Part shown: positions 1 to 7,513 of the stretch, piece by piece | Numbering within the stretch: position 1 is the first letter of the stretch | How the letters are laid out: each line of letters begins with the position of its first letter | Source of the DNA: Cytophagales bacterium | Lineage (GTDB): Bacteria; Bacteroidota; Bacteroidia; Cytophagales; 172606-1 | Direction: 5' to 3' | DNA length: 64,000 nt | Assembly: GCA_030446715.1 (NCBI GenBank) | Contig: JAUJMU010000003.1 | Location: 248,001 to 312,000 of the forward strand | The notes under the pieces: model-generated | The model's input: the letters and a program-made list of their open reading frames with translations, nothing else | Database searches by the model: none | What the model was told of the DNA's origin: nothing | Translations under genes and position numbers: made by a program

Positions 1-378
1 GCGGTCCACCAGTTTGGTGAGTTCGCCCCGCTGGGCCATGTACAGATCACCATCCTTATAGGCCAGTCCCAGAATTTCGTGCAGGCCGGTGGCAAAGTGC
101 TGGTAATGCGGCTGTGAACCGTTTTTCATGTACGGATTTTCGATGATGTACACATCACCGCGGCGCGTAGAAACAGCCAGCTTTCCGTTGGGCATTACAG
201 CCAGTCCGCCTACTTCCAGCAATACGCCTTCCGGCACAGGCAGGGTAACCATCTGGTAGTAATCTTCTTCGGTGGGGCCTTCGGAGGCGTTCTGTCCCTG
301 CGCCGGGAGTTCGGCTGAACCCATCAGGGCGGCCAGCAACAGGGCCAGCGGACGGAGTTTTATTTTGGGAGAAAACAT
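1..378 (-). CDS. Secreted dehydrogenase-like (beta-propeller type) protein, N-terminal part, cut by window edge
   Basis: The gene reads leftward from ATG at 378 and runs off the left edge, so only the first 126 residues are visible. Residues 1-26 form a signal peptide (MFSPKIKLRPLALLLAAL, then small residues before a Q-rich stretch), so the product is exported. The mature start reads like the first blade of PQQ-type sugar dehydrogenase or large heme-binding dehydrogenase propellers, with LEVGGLAVMPNGKLAVSTRRG followed by GDVYIIEN and HEILGLAYKDGDLYM. It lies 116 bases downstream of the DUF1080 gene on the same strand, and such pairs are common in Cytophagales, so one operon for extracellular sugar or polymer breakdown is inferred. 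The catalytic part is not visible, so the enzyme class is a guess. Confidence 0.6.
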   Translation of the reverse strand, partial: MFSPKIKLRPLALLLAALMGSAELPAQGQNASEGPTEEDYYQMVTLPVPEGVLLEVGGLAVMPNGKLAVSTRRGDVYIIENPYMKNGSQPHYQHFATGLHEILGLAYKDGDLYMAQRGELTKLVDR

Positions 379-494
379 CTTTGGAGAATTTTAAATTTTT
401 GATTCTGAATTGTAAATGAGTGTAACCGGAAAGGAAGCTGAATGCGGAGGTCAGTAAATTCAAAATTTTGCCTTCAGCATTCAGCGTTTCCAGA

Positions 495-2420
495 TTACCA
501 GATGATGGAGTACTTCATGCCGTTTCCGGAGACCGGCACCAGCAGTTCGCTGCGGTTTCCCGCCTTCCTGACTGTTGCTTTGGCTTCGGCAGGAACGCGT
601 ACAAAATAAGACTTTCCGTCCACGGCGTACAGCCCGGCGGATACTTCGGTAATGTCGCGGCCCCCGGCAACCCTGGCGTACAGGTTGGCTGGTGCTGCCG
701 CAGCCAGACGGATTTCGCGGGTGAGGTAGCGGCCATTTTCTTCCGGACGGATCATGTCTTCTACTTCCACGCCACTGATGGTATAGCGGAAGGTTGGATT
801 TTCGTTTTCATCCAGGTCGTAGCCCCGGGAACGAAAATTATGGGTTGGGTTAATCGTATCCGGCCAGGCAGCGTTCCTGTCCGGGAGACTGGCCAGTACC
901 GGCGAAGCACCCAGCGGCACTACGCTGCCCACCGGCCGGGAACTGCCATCGCCGCGGCTGTTCCACATGGGCGTAGCATCCAGAAAACCACCCTTCCAAA
1001 CGTAGACCAGTGCCCCGGTATTAAGATCAAACGTGTAGCTGGTCCCGTCGGCACTGCCAACGGAAACGGCGTGGGTAATTCTTTTGGGAGTAGCATCAGG
1101 CTCTTTGCGGTAATCCACGAATGACCGCAGGATGCGGTTGTTTCCCTGAACGTTTGCCAGGATCGGATCGACTGGGTTGCGCATCGGTACGGAACCTGCC
1201 GCGTGCAGGTCCTGCAGACGCAGACCCGGACCTTCGATCGAAAAGCCAAGGGCAGGATTTACCCGCGGTTCCGGCTTGTGGTAAACGATTTCGAAGGGAT
1301 TGTCGCCAGCCTTCAGGTCGGCCACTCCCTGGCTGCTGCCCCGGGTACCGATCTGATCAATTACGGTTTTACTGGCAATGCTGAGGTTTGCCCAGCCCCC
1401 GCTGGGTAAGGAAAAGCGGTATTTGCCTTTTTCGGGCACCCGCAGATTGCCGGTAATCCGTAATATAAAACGGTCTTCGGGATTACGGACCACGTTCCAG
1501 GTCAACTCGGGCGTGGTTCCCTCTTTTTCGGCCTTGAGCGTTTTCAGGTCCGGCATTTGTTCAAATTTGCCGGGATAGTAGCTGTATTTCAGATTGGAAA
1601 GGGAAGCCGGGTTATTGCCGTAGGTCTTGTACCGGATGTTCCGGAAAGCTACCGGGCCGTGGTCGCCCTGAATCAGCAGCGGACCCATCGCTTTTTCGTC
1701 GCCGTTCATGCCGCCGCGGGTGGGCCCGGCCAGTTCCACATTTTCGTGAATGGTTACACCGTTGAGTTGCACCATGAGCATGCGGGCATTGGCGGTTTTA
1801 CGGCCGCTGCCGTCGAAGCGGGGCGCCTGAAAAGATATTTTCAGGTTCTGCCACAGACCGGGAGCCCTGGCCGCATTTATTCTTGGCGCATAGCCCTGGT
1901 ACCCTTGCCGGCCTTCCGGCTTGCTGTCGTCCCAGCGTTCATAAATACCGCCCACGTCGCCATATTTCGGGTTCTTCACCCCCCAGCTGTCGAGCAGCTG
2001 CAGTTCATAGCGGCCCTGCAGGTAAACACCGGAATTGGAGCCTTTTGCCATCATAAAATCAAACTCCAGATCAATGTCACCGTGCTCAAAGGTGGACGTG
2101 AGGTTGTCTTTCTGCTTGTCGTCGGGCAGGTTTACAAGTACACCTTTTCCGGGCGAGGTAGTGAGAACGTACTTTTTGTCCAGCTCACCGGAAACGTCGC
2201 CCACAATCCGCCAGTTGCCGGCTACTTTCCGGAAGGCTTTCATGTCGTTGAGGGGCAGTCCGGTCATCGGCAACTGGTTGGAAGGGTTTTTCTGCGCCAG
2301 TACGCCGCTTGCCGGGAAAGCTGCCAGCAGGAAGCAGGCCAGCAGCAGGAAGGGACTTTTTACAAATCGGGAGGAGTTCGGCTGACGTCCTCCCCGGGTG
2401 AAACGATCCATGTGGCTCAA
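495..2420 (-). CDS. Secreted DUF1080 (3-keto-disaccharide hydrolase-like) protein with PA14-like domain
   Basis: A 641-residue exported protein. Residues 1-43 carry a basic start, a hydrophobic helix (SPFLLLACFLLAAFPASG) and a VLAQ cleavage site. Residues about 55-270 match the DUF1080 jellyroll fold, seen in LEFDFMMAKGSNSG, VYLQGRYELQLLDSWG and the later MLMVQLNGVTIHENV. Residues about 285-405 (LRVPEKGKYRFSLPSGGWANL) resemble a PA14-type carbohydrate-binding module. The C-terminal third has no family I recognise. DUF1080 proteins are associated with glycoside or 3-keto-sugar breakdown outside the cytoplasm. Two start codons compete, 2420 and 2411 (MSHM); the signal peptide fits either. A TAACTTTG promoter element sits 26-35 bases upstream, and the dehydrogenase-like gene follows. 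Confidence 0.8.
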   Translation of the reverse strand: MSHMDRFTRGGRQPNSSRFVKSPFLLLACFLLAAFPASGVLAQKNPSNQLPMTGLPLNDMKAFRKVAGNWRIVGDVSGELDKKYVLTTSPGKGVLVNLPDDKQKDNLTSTFEHGDIDLEFDFMMAKGSNSGVYLQGRYELQLLDSWGVKNPKYGDVGGIYERWDDSKPEGRQGYQGYAPRINAARAPGLWQNLKISFQAPRFDGSGRKTANARMLMVQLNGVTIHENVELAGPTRGGMNGDEKAMGPLLIQGDHGPVAFRNIRYKTYGNNPASLSNLKYSYYPGKFEQMPDLKTLKAEKEGTTPELTWNVVRNPEDRFILRITGNLRVPEKGKYRFSLPSGGWANLSIASKTVIDQIGTRGSSQGVADLKAGDNPFEIVYHKPEPRVNPALGFSIEGPGLRLQDLHAAGSVPMRNPVDPILANVQGNNRILRSFVDYRKEPDATPKRITHAVSVGSADGTSYTFDLNTGALVYVWKGGFLDATPMWNSRGDGSSRPVGSVVPLGASPVLASLPDRNAAWPDTINPTHNFRSRGYDLDENENPTFRYTISGVEVEDMIRPEENGRYLTREIRLAAAAPANLYARVAGGRDITEVSAGLYAVDGKSYFVRVPAEAKATVRKAGNRSELLVPVSGNGMKYSIIW

Positions 2421-2445
2421 TAAAATAAGGGTTGGTTGGGAGCCC

Positions 2446-2453
2446 CAAAGTTA
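2446..2453 (-). promoter_or_regulatory. Bacteroidota -7 element for the DUF1080 gene
   Basis: On the minus strand the bases read TAACTTTG, an exact match to the TAnnTTTG consensus. It lies 26 bases before the 2420 start codon. No clear TTTG is found about 19 bases further upstream, so this is a half-supported promoter. Confidence 0.4.
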
Positions 2454-2544
2454 CCGATATTTATAGTGAATCCTGGATAAATTAAATTAAGTTTCTGAAT
2501 ATGATTGCCCTGCTTTACGAAAAACCGGGTGGATTTATCCGGAT

Positions 2545-3417
2545 TCAATCCACCACTACCACCAGGTACCTGGAAATGCTCCAGAATTTGTCGGGGTCCG
2601 TGATTTTGAGGAAGCTGCCGCCATTGGAAGCCTGCACGATCTGGTAAGAACTACCGGGATGGGTAGTCACGATTTTTTGCTTGCGGACGTCACCCAGCGG
2701 GATCTGGGAAGTGGCGCGGATGTCGATCGGCGTAAAGTTTTTCGGGTTCAGTTTGGTTGAAACTTTATCCGTTTTGCCGATTCCCAGCACCCCGCCGTCC
2801 CGGGCAATGATGCCCTTTTGGACCAGGTCCTTGCGGCTGCCCGAGCGGAAATAAGCACGTGCACTAACCTTTTCCTTGTTGCTCAGCACTTTCCTGACTT
2901 CCGTCAGCTGCTCTTCCTTTTCGGTGATTGCCTCGTTTTTCTCGGTCACGGTTGTTGCCAGCCGGGTATTGAGGCTCTCCACCTCACGGAGCAGCATCCG
3001 GATCTGGTTTTCCTTTTCGGTGATGGCTTTTTTTTGCACGGCGACCAGTTTTTTTAACTCCGCGTTCTGGCTGCCCTGCGCGGCTACCTGTTTTTCCAGT
3101 TTGGTGATGATATTCCGGTTCTCCTCAAAATAGGTCCCAATTTCGGCCACAATCAGCGTAACCCGGTCCTGCTCCCCAAGGTCGGAGTCATGCTTCACGT
3201 TCCTGATGCCCATTTCCCGTTCCCGGATGGCCGCCAGATTGTCCTCGATCTGGGTCATGAAATGAATGATTTCGCGGTTGTGCCCTTCCTTCTCCTTCAC
3301 CTGGGCTTCCAGTTTTGTTTTTTCCAGCAGGAGTGTCTGGTATTCATCTGAATCCTTTACGTCCGCGCACGCCGTTAATAATGCCACCCCTGCAATCCAA
3401 ACCGCTGTCTGTTTCAT
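2545..3417 (-). CDS. Coiled-coil lipoprotein of unknown function
   Basis: The ATG at 3417 gives a 290-residue protein with a lipoprotein signal peptide, MKQTAVWIAGVALLTAC; the LLTAC lipobox predicts lipidation at Cys17. An upstream in-frame start at 3516 would bury this signal behind 33 residues and is rejected. Residues about 25-190 are charged and heptad-like (LLLEKTKLEAQVKEKEG, then LNTRLATTVTEKNEAI), predicting a long coiled coil. The last 100 residues (RAYFRSGSRKDLVQKG, then FTPIDIRATSQIPLGD) look globular with several beta strands. I do not recognise the family; similar coiled-coil lipoproteins are frequent in Bacteroidota. It stands alone, with 308 bases to the next gene upstream. Confidence 0.75.
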   Translation of the reverse strand: MKQTAVWIAGVALLTACADVKDSDEYQTLLLEKTKLEAQVKEKEGHNREIIHFMTQIEDNLAAIREREMGIRNVKHDSDLGEQDRVTLIVAEIGTYFEENRNIITKLEKQVAAQGSQNAELKKLVAVQKKAITEKENQIRMLLREVESLNTRLATTVTEKNEAITEKEEQLTEVRKVLSNKEKVSARAYFRSGSRKDLVQKGIIARDGGVLGIGKTDKVSTKLNPKNFTPIDIRATSQIPLGDVRKQKIVTTHPGSSYQIVQASNGGSFLKITDPDKFWSISRYLVVVVD

Positions 3418-3725
3418 AATTAAAACTTTTGTCAGGACCGCCGGATTAAGGGGACTGGGAGCGCATCCTGACAGGAATTTATCCTGAAAGATAACCAGTC
3501 TGACCGCCTCTTCCATACGAAATCCTATCCCCGTTTAACCGGATATCCGGTACTTTTTGGTAATTAACGAACAGAAGAGGGGAATGGTCATGCCGGTTTT
3601 GGATTTTTTCCGTCAGGCATTCTGATTTTCCCAATACAACAGGAAAGCAGTGACCTGCTTCCCCACCGCTTTGTAAGTGATGCAAAGTCGTCCCCGGCAG
3701 ACTTACCGGAAACCGCACCGAAAGA
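3418..3725. other. Intergenic stretch without recognised feature
   Basis: About 308 bases separate the lipoprotein start from the end of the gamma-glutamyltransferase gene. A 79-codon minus-strand frame is open here, but it has no family resemblance, signal or start context and is not called. No clear hairpin or consensus promoter was seen. Confidence 0.4.
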
Positions 3726-5417
3726 TCAGTATCCCGCCGCTGTATCGTCGCCCCGCGGGTCGGCGCCGCCTTCGAGTTTACGTTTCTTCCGGATCAGGAT
3801 GGCATCCACCCGGCCAATAGCCGGCGTATACACAATCTTATGACCTTTTGCCTCCAGCGCCGCCGAAACGGCCGGTGTAAGGGCATCATTCTCCGCTAAA
3901 ATCTGATCGGGGAGCCACTGGTGGTGGAAACGCTTGGCCGCAACTGCCTCCTGCATGGTCATGCCGTGCTCCACCACGTTGAGGATGGTCTGAAAAACGG
4001 AGGTGATAATGGTGGAGCCGCCCGGCGTGCCGACCACCATATAGAGTCTGCCTTTCTTTTCCAGAATGGATGGCGTCATGGAAGAAAGCATCCGCTTGCC
4101 CGGGGCAATGGCGTTGGCCGCACCGCCCACCAGACCGTACATGTTCGGGGCACCGGGCTTTACGCTGAAGTCGTCCATTTCATTGTTGAGCAGGAAGCCC
4201 GCCTCCCGCACCACCACTTTGGCTCCGTAGCCTCCGTTCAAAGTAGTGGTGATGGAGACAGCGTTGCCGGCCCGGTCCACAATGGAAAAGTGGGTAGTCT
4301 GGTCGCTTTCCCGGAGGGCAAACTCCCCGGCCTGCACTGCCGCGGAAGGCGTGGCCCTGCCCGTATCAATGCTGCCCATCCGGCTCATCAGGTAGTCCGG
4401 ACTGAGCAGGCCGGCCAGCGGAACGCGGTGAAAATCAGGGTCGCCGAGGTGTTTTGCCCGGTCGGCGTACACGCGGCGTTCAGCCTCGGCCATCACATGA
4501 ACCGTAGTTGCGGTGTTCCAGCCGGATTTGCTCAGGTCAAAAGGCTTTATAATAGTAAGGAGTTGGAGAAGGGCCACTCCTCCGCTGGATGGAGGGGGCA
4601 TGGAGATCACCCGGTAGTCACGGTACTGCCCGGTCACCGGTTCCCGCCACACGGAATGGTAATTCTTCAGGTCCTCGTGGCTGATGATGCCGTTGCCCGT
4701 TTTCATTTCCCGTACAATCATATCGGCCGTTTCGCCGGCGTAAAACCCTTCCCGGCCCCGGTCACGGATGCGTTCCAGGGTAGCGGCAAGGGCAGGGTGG
4801 CGGAGGGTATCACCTTTTTGCCAGGTCTGCTCCCTGACAAGGTAAGGGAGGTGCGTATTGTAGCGGGTGAAGTTTTCCTTGTTGTTGTTGAGGCCGGAAG
4901 CCTCTTTCTGGGTAAGCACGACTCCGTGCCGGGCAAGGTCAATGGCGGGCTGGACAAGGTCTTTCCAGGGAAGGCGGCCGAATTTTCTGTGGGCTTCCGC
5001 CATTCCGTCCACTGATCCGGGTACGCCGGCCGCAAGGTGACCATTCATGCTCAGGCCGGGAACGACATTGCCGGCGGAATCCTGGTACATGGTTGCGGAA
5101 GCAGCGGCGGGAGCCTTCTCGCGGTAGTCAAGAGTGGAAACCTTGCCATCCTTCTGCCGGTACACCATGAAGCCGCCGCCACCTATGTTTCCGGCCACCG
5201 GAAAAGTGACGGCAAGGGCGAACTGGACGGCCACCGCAGCATCTACGGCATTGCCCCCCTTCCGGAGAATTTCCACGCCTGCCCGCGAAGCATCAGGATG
5301 GGCTGAAACCACCATACCGTTCCGCGCCGTTACGCCCGGTCCCGTTTGGGCGGGCAAAATGGCAACAGGCTGGAAAAATAAAAGGTTGAAGACCAGAAGA
5401 AACAGAAGCCGGAGCAT
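3726..5417 (-). CDS. ggt: Gamma-glutamyltransferase
   Basis: A 563-residue exported enzyme of the Ntn-hydrolase superfamily that moves the gamma-glutamyl group of glutathione and related peptides to water or amino acids in the periplasm. The signal peptide is residues 1-24 (MLRLLFLLVFNLLFFQPVAILPAQ). The large-subunit start shows GMVVSAHPDASRAGVEIL, RKGGNAVDAAVA and NIGGGGFMVYR. The self-cleavage site is in SDQTTHFSIVD near residue 374, where the first threonine becomes the nucleophile of the small subunit. Substrate-site motifs NNEMDDFS, SSMTPSI and VVGTPGGSTII follow in order. Length is normal for the family. It appears monocistronic; a terminator of the next operon upstream lies at 5473-5508. 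Confidence 0.95.
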   Translation of the reverse strand: MLRLLFLLVFNLLFFQPVAILPAQTGPGVTARNGMVVSAHPDASRAGVEILRKGGNAVDAAVAVQFALAVTFPVAGNIGGGGFMVYRQKDGKVSTLDYREKAPAAASATMYQDSAGNVVPGLSMNGHLAAGVPGSVDGMAEAHRKFGRLPWKDLVQPAIDLARHGVVLTQKEASGLNNNKENFTRYNTHLPYLVREQTWQKGDTLRHPALAATLERIRDRGREGFYAGETADMIVREMKTGNGIISHEDLKNYHSVWREPVTGQYRDYRVISMPPPSSGGVALLQLLTIIKPFDLSKSGWNTATTVHVMAEAERRVYADRAKHLGDPDFHRVPLAGLLSPDYLMSRMGSIDTGRATPSAAVQAGEFALRESDQTTHFSIVDRAGNAVSITTTLNGGYGAKVVVREAGFLLNNEMDDFSVKPGAPNMYGLVGGAANAIAPGKRMLSSMTPSILEKKGRLYMVVGTPGGSTIITSVFQTILNVVEHGMTMQEAVAAKRFHHQWLPDQILAENDALTPAVSAALEAKGHKIVYTPAIGRVDAILIRKKRKLEGGADPRGDDTAAGY

Positions 5418-5472
5418 AGTAATGATCAGATTAAGAAAGGTTATTCTGGAAAAAGAATCCGAAAAAGGTTAA

Positions 5473-5508
5473 CAAAAGAAAACCCGCCATGAGGGTATCA
5501 CGGCGGGT
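5473..5508 (-). terminator. Rho-independent terminator of the sigma factor operon
   Basis: Read on the minus strand, a 7-base stem (ACCCGCC with GGCGGGT) closes a 13-base loop and is followed by TTTTCTTTTG. It sits downstream of the LTXXQ-like gene and before ggt. Confidence 0.65.
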
Positions 5509-5627
5509 AAAATTACAAATTATCAGTCTAAGTAATGGTTGGTTATATGGTTGTATAGCTATAGGGCTGAATTGTTTAACTGTTGAATTGTTAGAGGATG
5601 GGGAAATGACCGTTCTGCCTGACAACA

Positions 5628-5673
5628 ATTCAGCCATTCAGCCATTCAGCCATTCAGCCATTCAGCCATTCAA
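5628..5673. repeat. Tandem array, 8-base unit ATTCAGCC
   Basis: Five perfect copies of ATTCAGCC (5628-5667) are followed by a partial copy ATTCAA. The array is non-coding, 43 bases past the end of the LTXXQ-like gene on the minus strand. Array length is likely to vary between strains, which is inference. Confidence 0.9.
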
Positions 5674-5715
5674 CAATAGGACCATAACCTTCCTTGTCAG
5701 TGCCGTTAAAAAGGT

Positions 5716-6189
5716 CTATTCCTGCCGTTTGCCCGTCCGTCGGTCTTTGAGGCGGTCCATCATCATGCCGTTAAACTCCTGTTCGGCCTTGTAGAGGGCA
5801 GCCACCTGACGCGGCGTAACCACTTTCAGCATCTTTTCCGTGTATTCCTTTTCGAGGTCAGTCTCCTGCTGATGAACTTTAAGCATCTGATCAAGATCTT
5901 TGCGGATCTGGGCATCAGACGCATTCTGGTCATAGTCATTCATCTTCAACTTGCGCATTTCTTTCCGTAATTCCATCCGTTTCTGATAGTATTCATTGTA
6001 CACCGGCCAGAAGGCGGCCGACTGGTCAGTGGTCAGGTTCAGGCGGTTGGTAATGAAGCCAACCCGGGCGGCCTGAAGCCGTTCGCGGCGTTCTTTCCAG
6101 TTACCATTGGAAGACTGGGCAAAGCTGCCGGCTGAAATCACCAGTAATAAAATGAATAAGGTTGCTCTCTTGAAATTTACTGTGTTCAT
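5716..6189 (-). CDS. Periplasmic Spy/LTXXQ-like protein
   Basis: A 157-residue protein with a signal peptide (MNTVNFKRATLFILLLVISAGSFAQ). The mature part is helical and basic with the family hallmark NRLNLTTDQSAAFWPVYNEYY, similar to the LTXXQ motif of Spy, CpxP and CnrX-like proteins, followed by KRMELRKEMRKLK and a long charged helix. Such proteins act as periplasmic chaperones or stress sensors. It is the last gene of a three-gene unit starting with an ECF sigma factor; only 20 bases separate it from the middle gene. A role as periplasmic sensor or output of that sigma factor is inferred from context. A terminator follows at 5473-5508. Confidence 0.8.
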   Translation of the reverse strand: MNTVNFKRATLFILLLVISAGSFAQSSNGNWKERRERLQAARVGFITNRLNLTTDQSAAFWPVYNEYYQKRMELRKEMRKLKMNDYDQNASDAQIRKDLDQMLKVHQQETDLEKEYTEKMLKVVTPRQVAALYKAEQEFNGMMMDRLKDRRTGKRQE

Positions 6190-6209
6190 GGTATTAAAAA
6201 TTAAAAGGA

Positions 6210-6638
6210 TTATAAAAAGTCTTCAACATAATAGTCGTCCACCTCGTCGGGCAGCAGCCCGCTATCGGCCGGCAACTCCATCCGGGGCAGCTCTTCGGCC
6301 TGAACGCCGGATTGGGTAAGGGCTTCGATCAGGTCATGGGAACTCACATCCTCGGTGAGCAGATACTCCGCAATGACCGGTTCGGACCCGTTGGCCAGTA
6401 CAAGGTCCGGGCCGGCAGCCGGAGTCCGGAATACCAGAAAGCCCAGCACCACGATCAGCATAGCGGCAAGACCAAGCGACGTCCGGAATACCGGAGAGGC
6501 GACCCAGCCCGTCCGCGAGTGCTTTCGGGGCAGCCGGTTCATTACGGCCATAGGCAGCTTGCCGAAGTAATCGTCCGGAACCCTGAATGGATTGGTCTTG
6601 TCAAAATCTTCCGGTGAAAAATCGTTTTCCTCCTTCAT
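6210..6638 (-). CDS. Single-pass membrane protein, putative anti-sigma factor
   Basis: A 142-residue protein without a recognised domain. Residues 1-45 are cytoplasmic-looking (PEDFDKTNPFRVPDDYFGKL), a single membrane helix lies at about 52-70 (SLGLAAMLIVVLGFLVF), and the acidic remainder, ending DEVDDYYVEDFL, would be periplasmic. The VPDDYF segment is typical of Bacteroidota proteins encoded beside ECF sigma factors. It sits 43 bases after the sigma factor gene and 20 before the LTXXQ-like gene. Position and one-helix topology suggest an anti-sigma factor, but the N-terminus lacks an obvious zinc-binding anti-sigma domain, so the role is inferred. Confidence 0.65.
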   Translation of the reverse strand: MKEENDFSPEDFDKTNPFRVPDDYFGKLPMAVMNRLPRKHSRTGWVASPVFRTSLGLAAMLIVVLGFLVFRTPAAGPDLVLANGSEPVIAEYLLTEDVSSHDLIEALTQSGVQAEELPRMELPADSGLLPDEVDDYYVEDFL

Positions 6639-6681
6639 ATTCTTTTTTTATGTCTTTTGGATGGAAAAAGCGGCTTAAGGT

Positions 6682-7236
6682 TTAACCCTGCTCCAAAAAA
6701 ATATGAATTTTTTTTACGGCGAGGTGGTAAGACGCCTTGAGGGCTCCGACGGAAGTACCCAGTACTGCCGAAATTTCTTCGTAGGTCAGGTTGTCGAAGT
6801 ATTTCATGTTGAACACCAGCCGTTGTTTGTCGGGCAGGCGGAGCAGGGCTTTTTGCAGTTTGAGCTGAATTTCGCCGCCGCTCCAGTACGCACCGGAATC
6901 GATGCTGCCGGCCAGCCGGGCGTTAACGTCCACGATGGGCAGGAAAAACTTACGCTTCTCCCTGTTCAGGAAATTGAGGCATTCATTGGTGGCAATCCGG
7001 TAAATCCAGGTAAACAGGCCGGCGTCGCCCCGGAAGGTTTCCAGCGCGGTCCAGACCTTCAGGAAAGTGTCCTGCGTCAGGTCATCGGCATCGTCGTGGT
7101 TGATTACCATTTTGCGGATATGCCAGTACACTTTCCGCTGATACTTATGGATCAGCTGGTTAAAGGCAAAGTTTCGTGTATCGGGATGCCGGAATTTCAG
7201 TAAGAGTTCCTCGTCTTCCAGGGCTGATTCAATCAT
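6682..7236 (-). CDS. RNA polymerase sigma factor, ECF family
   Basis: A 184-residue sigma-70 family protein of the extracytoplasmic-function class. Region 2 spans about residues 25-95, with FNQLIHKYQRKVYWHIRKM, the DADDLTQDTFLKVW core-binding motif and FTWIYRIATNECLN. Region 4 (about 128-180) has LPDKQRLVFNMKYFDNLTY and a helix-turn-helix at EISAVLGTSVGALKASYH. Length is normal. It heads an operon with a putative membrane anti-sigma factor and a Spy-like periplasmic protein, which suggests an envelope-stress or extracellular signal circuit. Autoregulation is likely for the class but no operator could be recognised. Confidence 0.92.
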   Translation of the reverse strand: MIESALEDEELLLKFRHPDTRNFAFNQLIHKYQRKVYWHIRKMVINHDDADDLTQDTFLKVWTALETFRGDAGLFTWIYRIATNECLNFLNREKRKFFLPIVDVNARLAGSIDSGAYWSGGEIQLKLQKALLRLPDKQRLVFNMKYFDNLTYEEISAVLGTSVGALKASYHLAVKKIHIFLEQG

Positions 7237-7332
7237 TGTTCTTGTTCCGGTATACTACCGGCAGCTTGGCTTAGACAATGAAACTGAAAAAGGTTTAAAC
7301 GTGAAACCGGATTATGAAGGAGCCCGCAAATG

Positions 7333-7511
7333 TTTCTCGCGGATTTTCACAGATAAGGGCGCAGATGGACGCTGATTTTGACTTCATCCGCGAATATCTG
7401 CGGTTCCATCAGCGTACCTCTGCTTGCCGGTAGTCAAGGTCAGGAAGATTTTATTTTCATCTGCGAACATCTGCGAAAAACATCTGCGAATATCTGCGAG
7501 AACCTCCGGGA
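7333..7511. repeat. Degenerate short repeats based on ATCTGCGAA
   Basis: The gap between the sigma factor and the exporter contains repeated ATCTGCGAA-like words (around 7393, 7460, 7471, 7483 and 7492) and their relatives CGCAGATGGACGCTG and CGCGGATTTTCACAG. The same vocabulary (CGCAGATTTC, CGCAGATTCACGG) reappears at 16310-16360. These look like decayed copies of a dispersed intergenic repeat common in this phylum. Confidence 0.6.
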
Positions 7512-7513
7512 AC

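Noticed and set aside
1557-2423. Plus-strand open frame opposite the DUF1080 gene
   Set aside because: Antisense to a gene with a signal peptide and domain matches; no promoter or family similarity.
3479-3718. 79-codon minus-strand frame between the lipoprotein and ggt
   Set aside because: No motif, no promoter element and no homology-like pattern; composition is consistent with chance.
3921-5015. Plus-strand open frame of 364 codons opposite ggt
   Set aside because: The minus strand encodes all gamma-glutamyltransferase motifs; the plus-strand translation is not protein-like.
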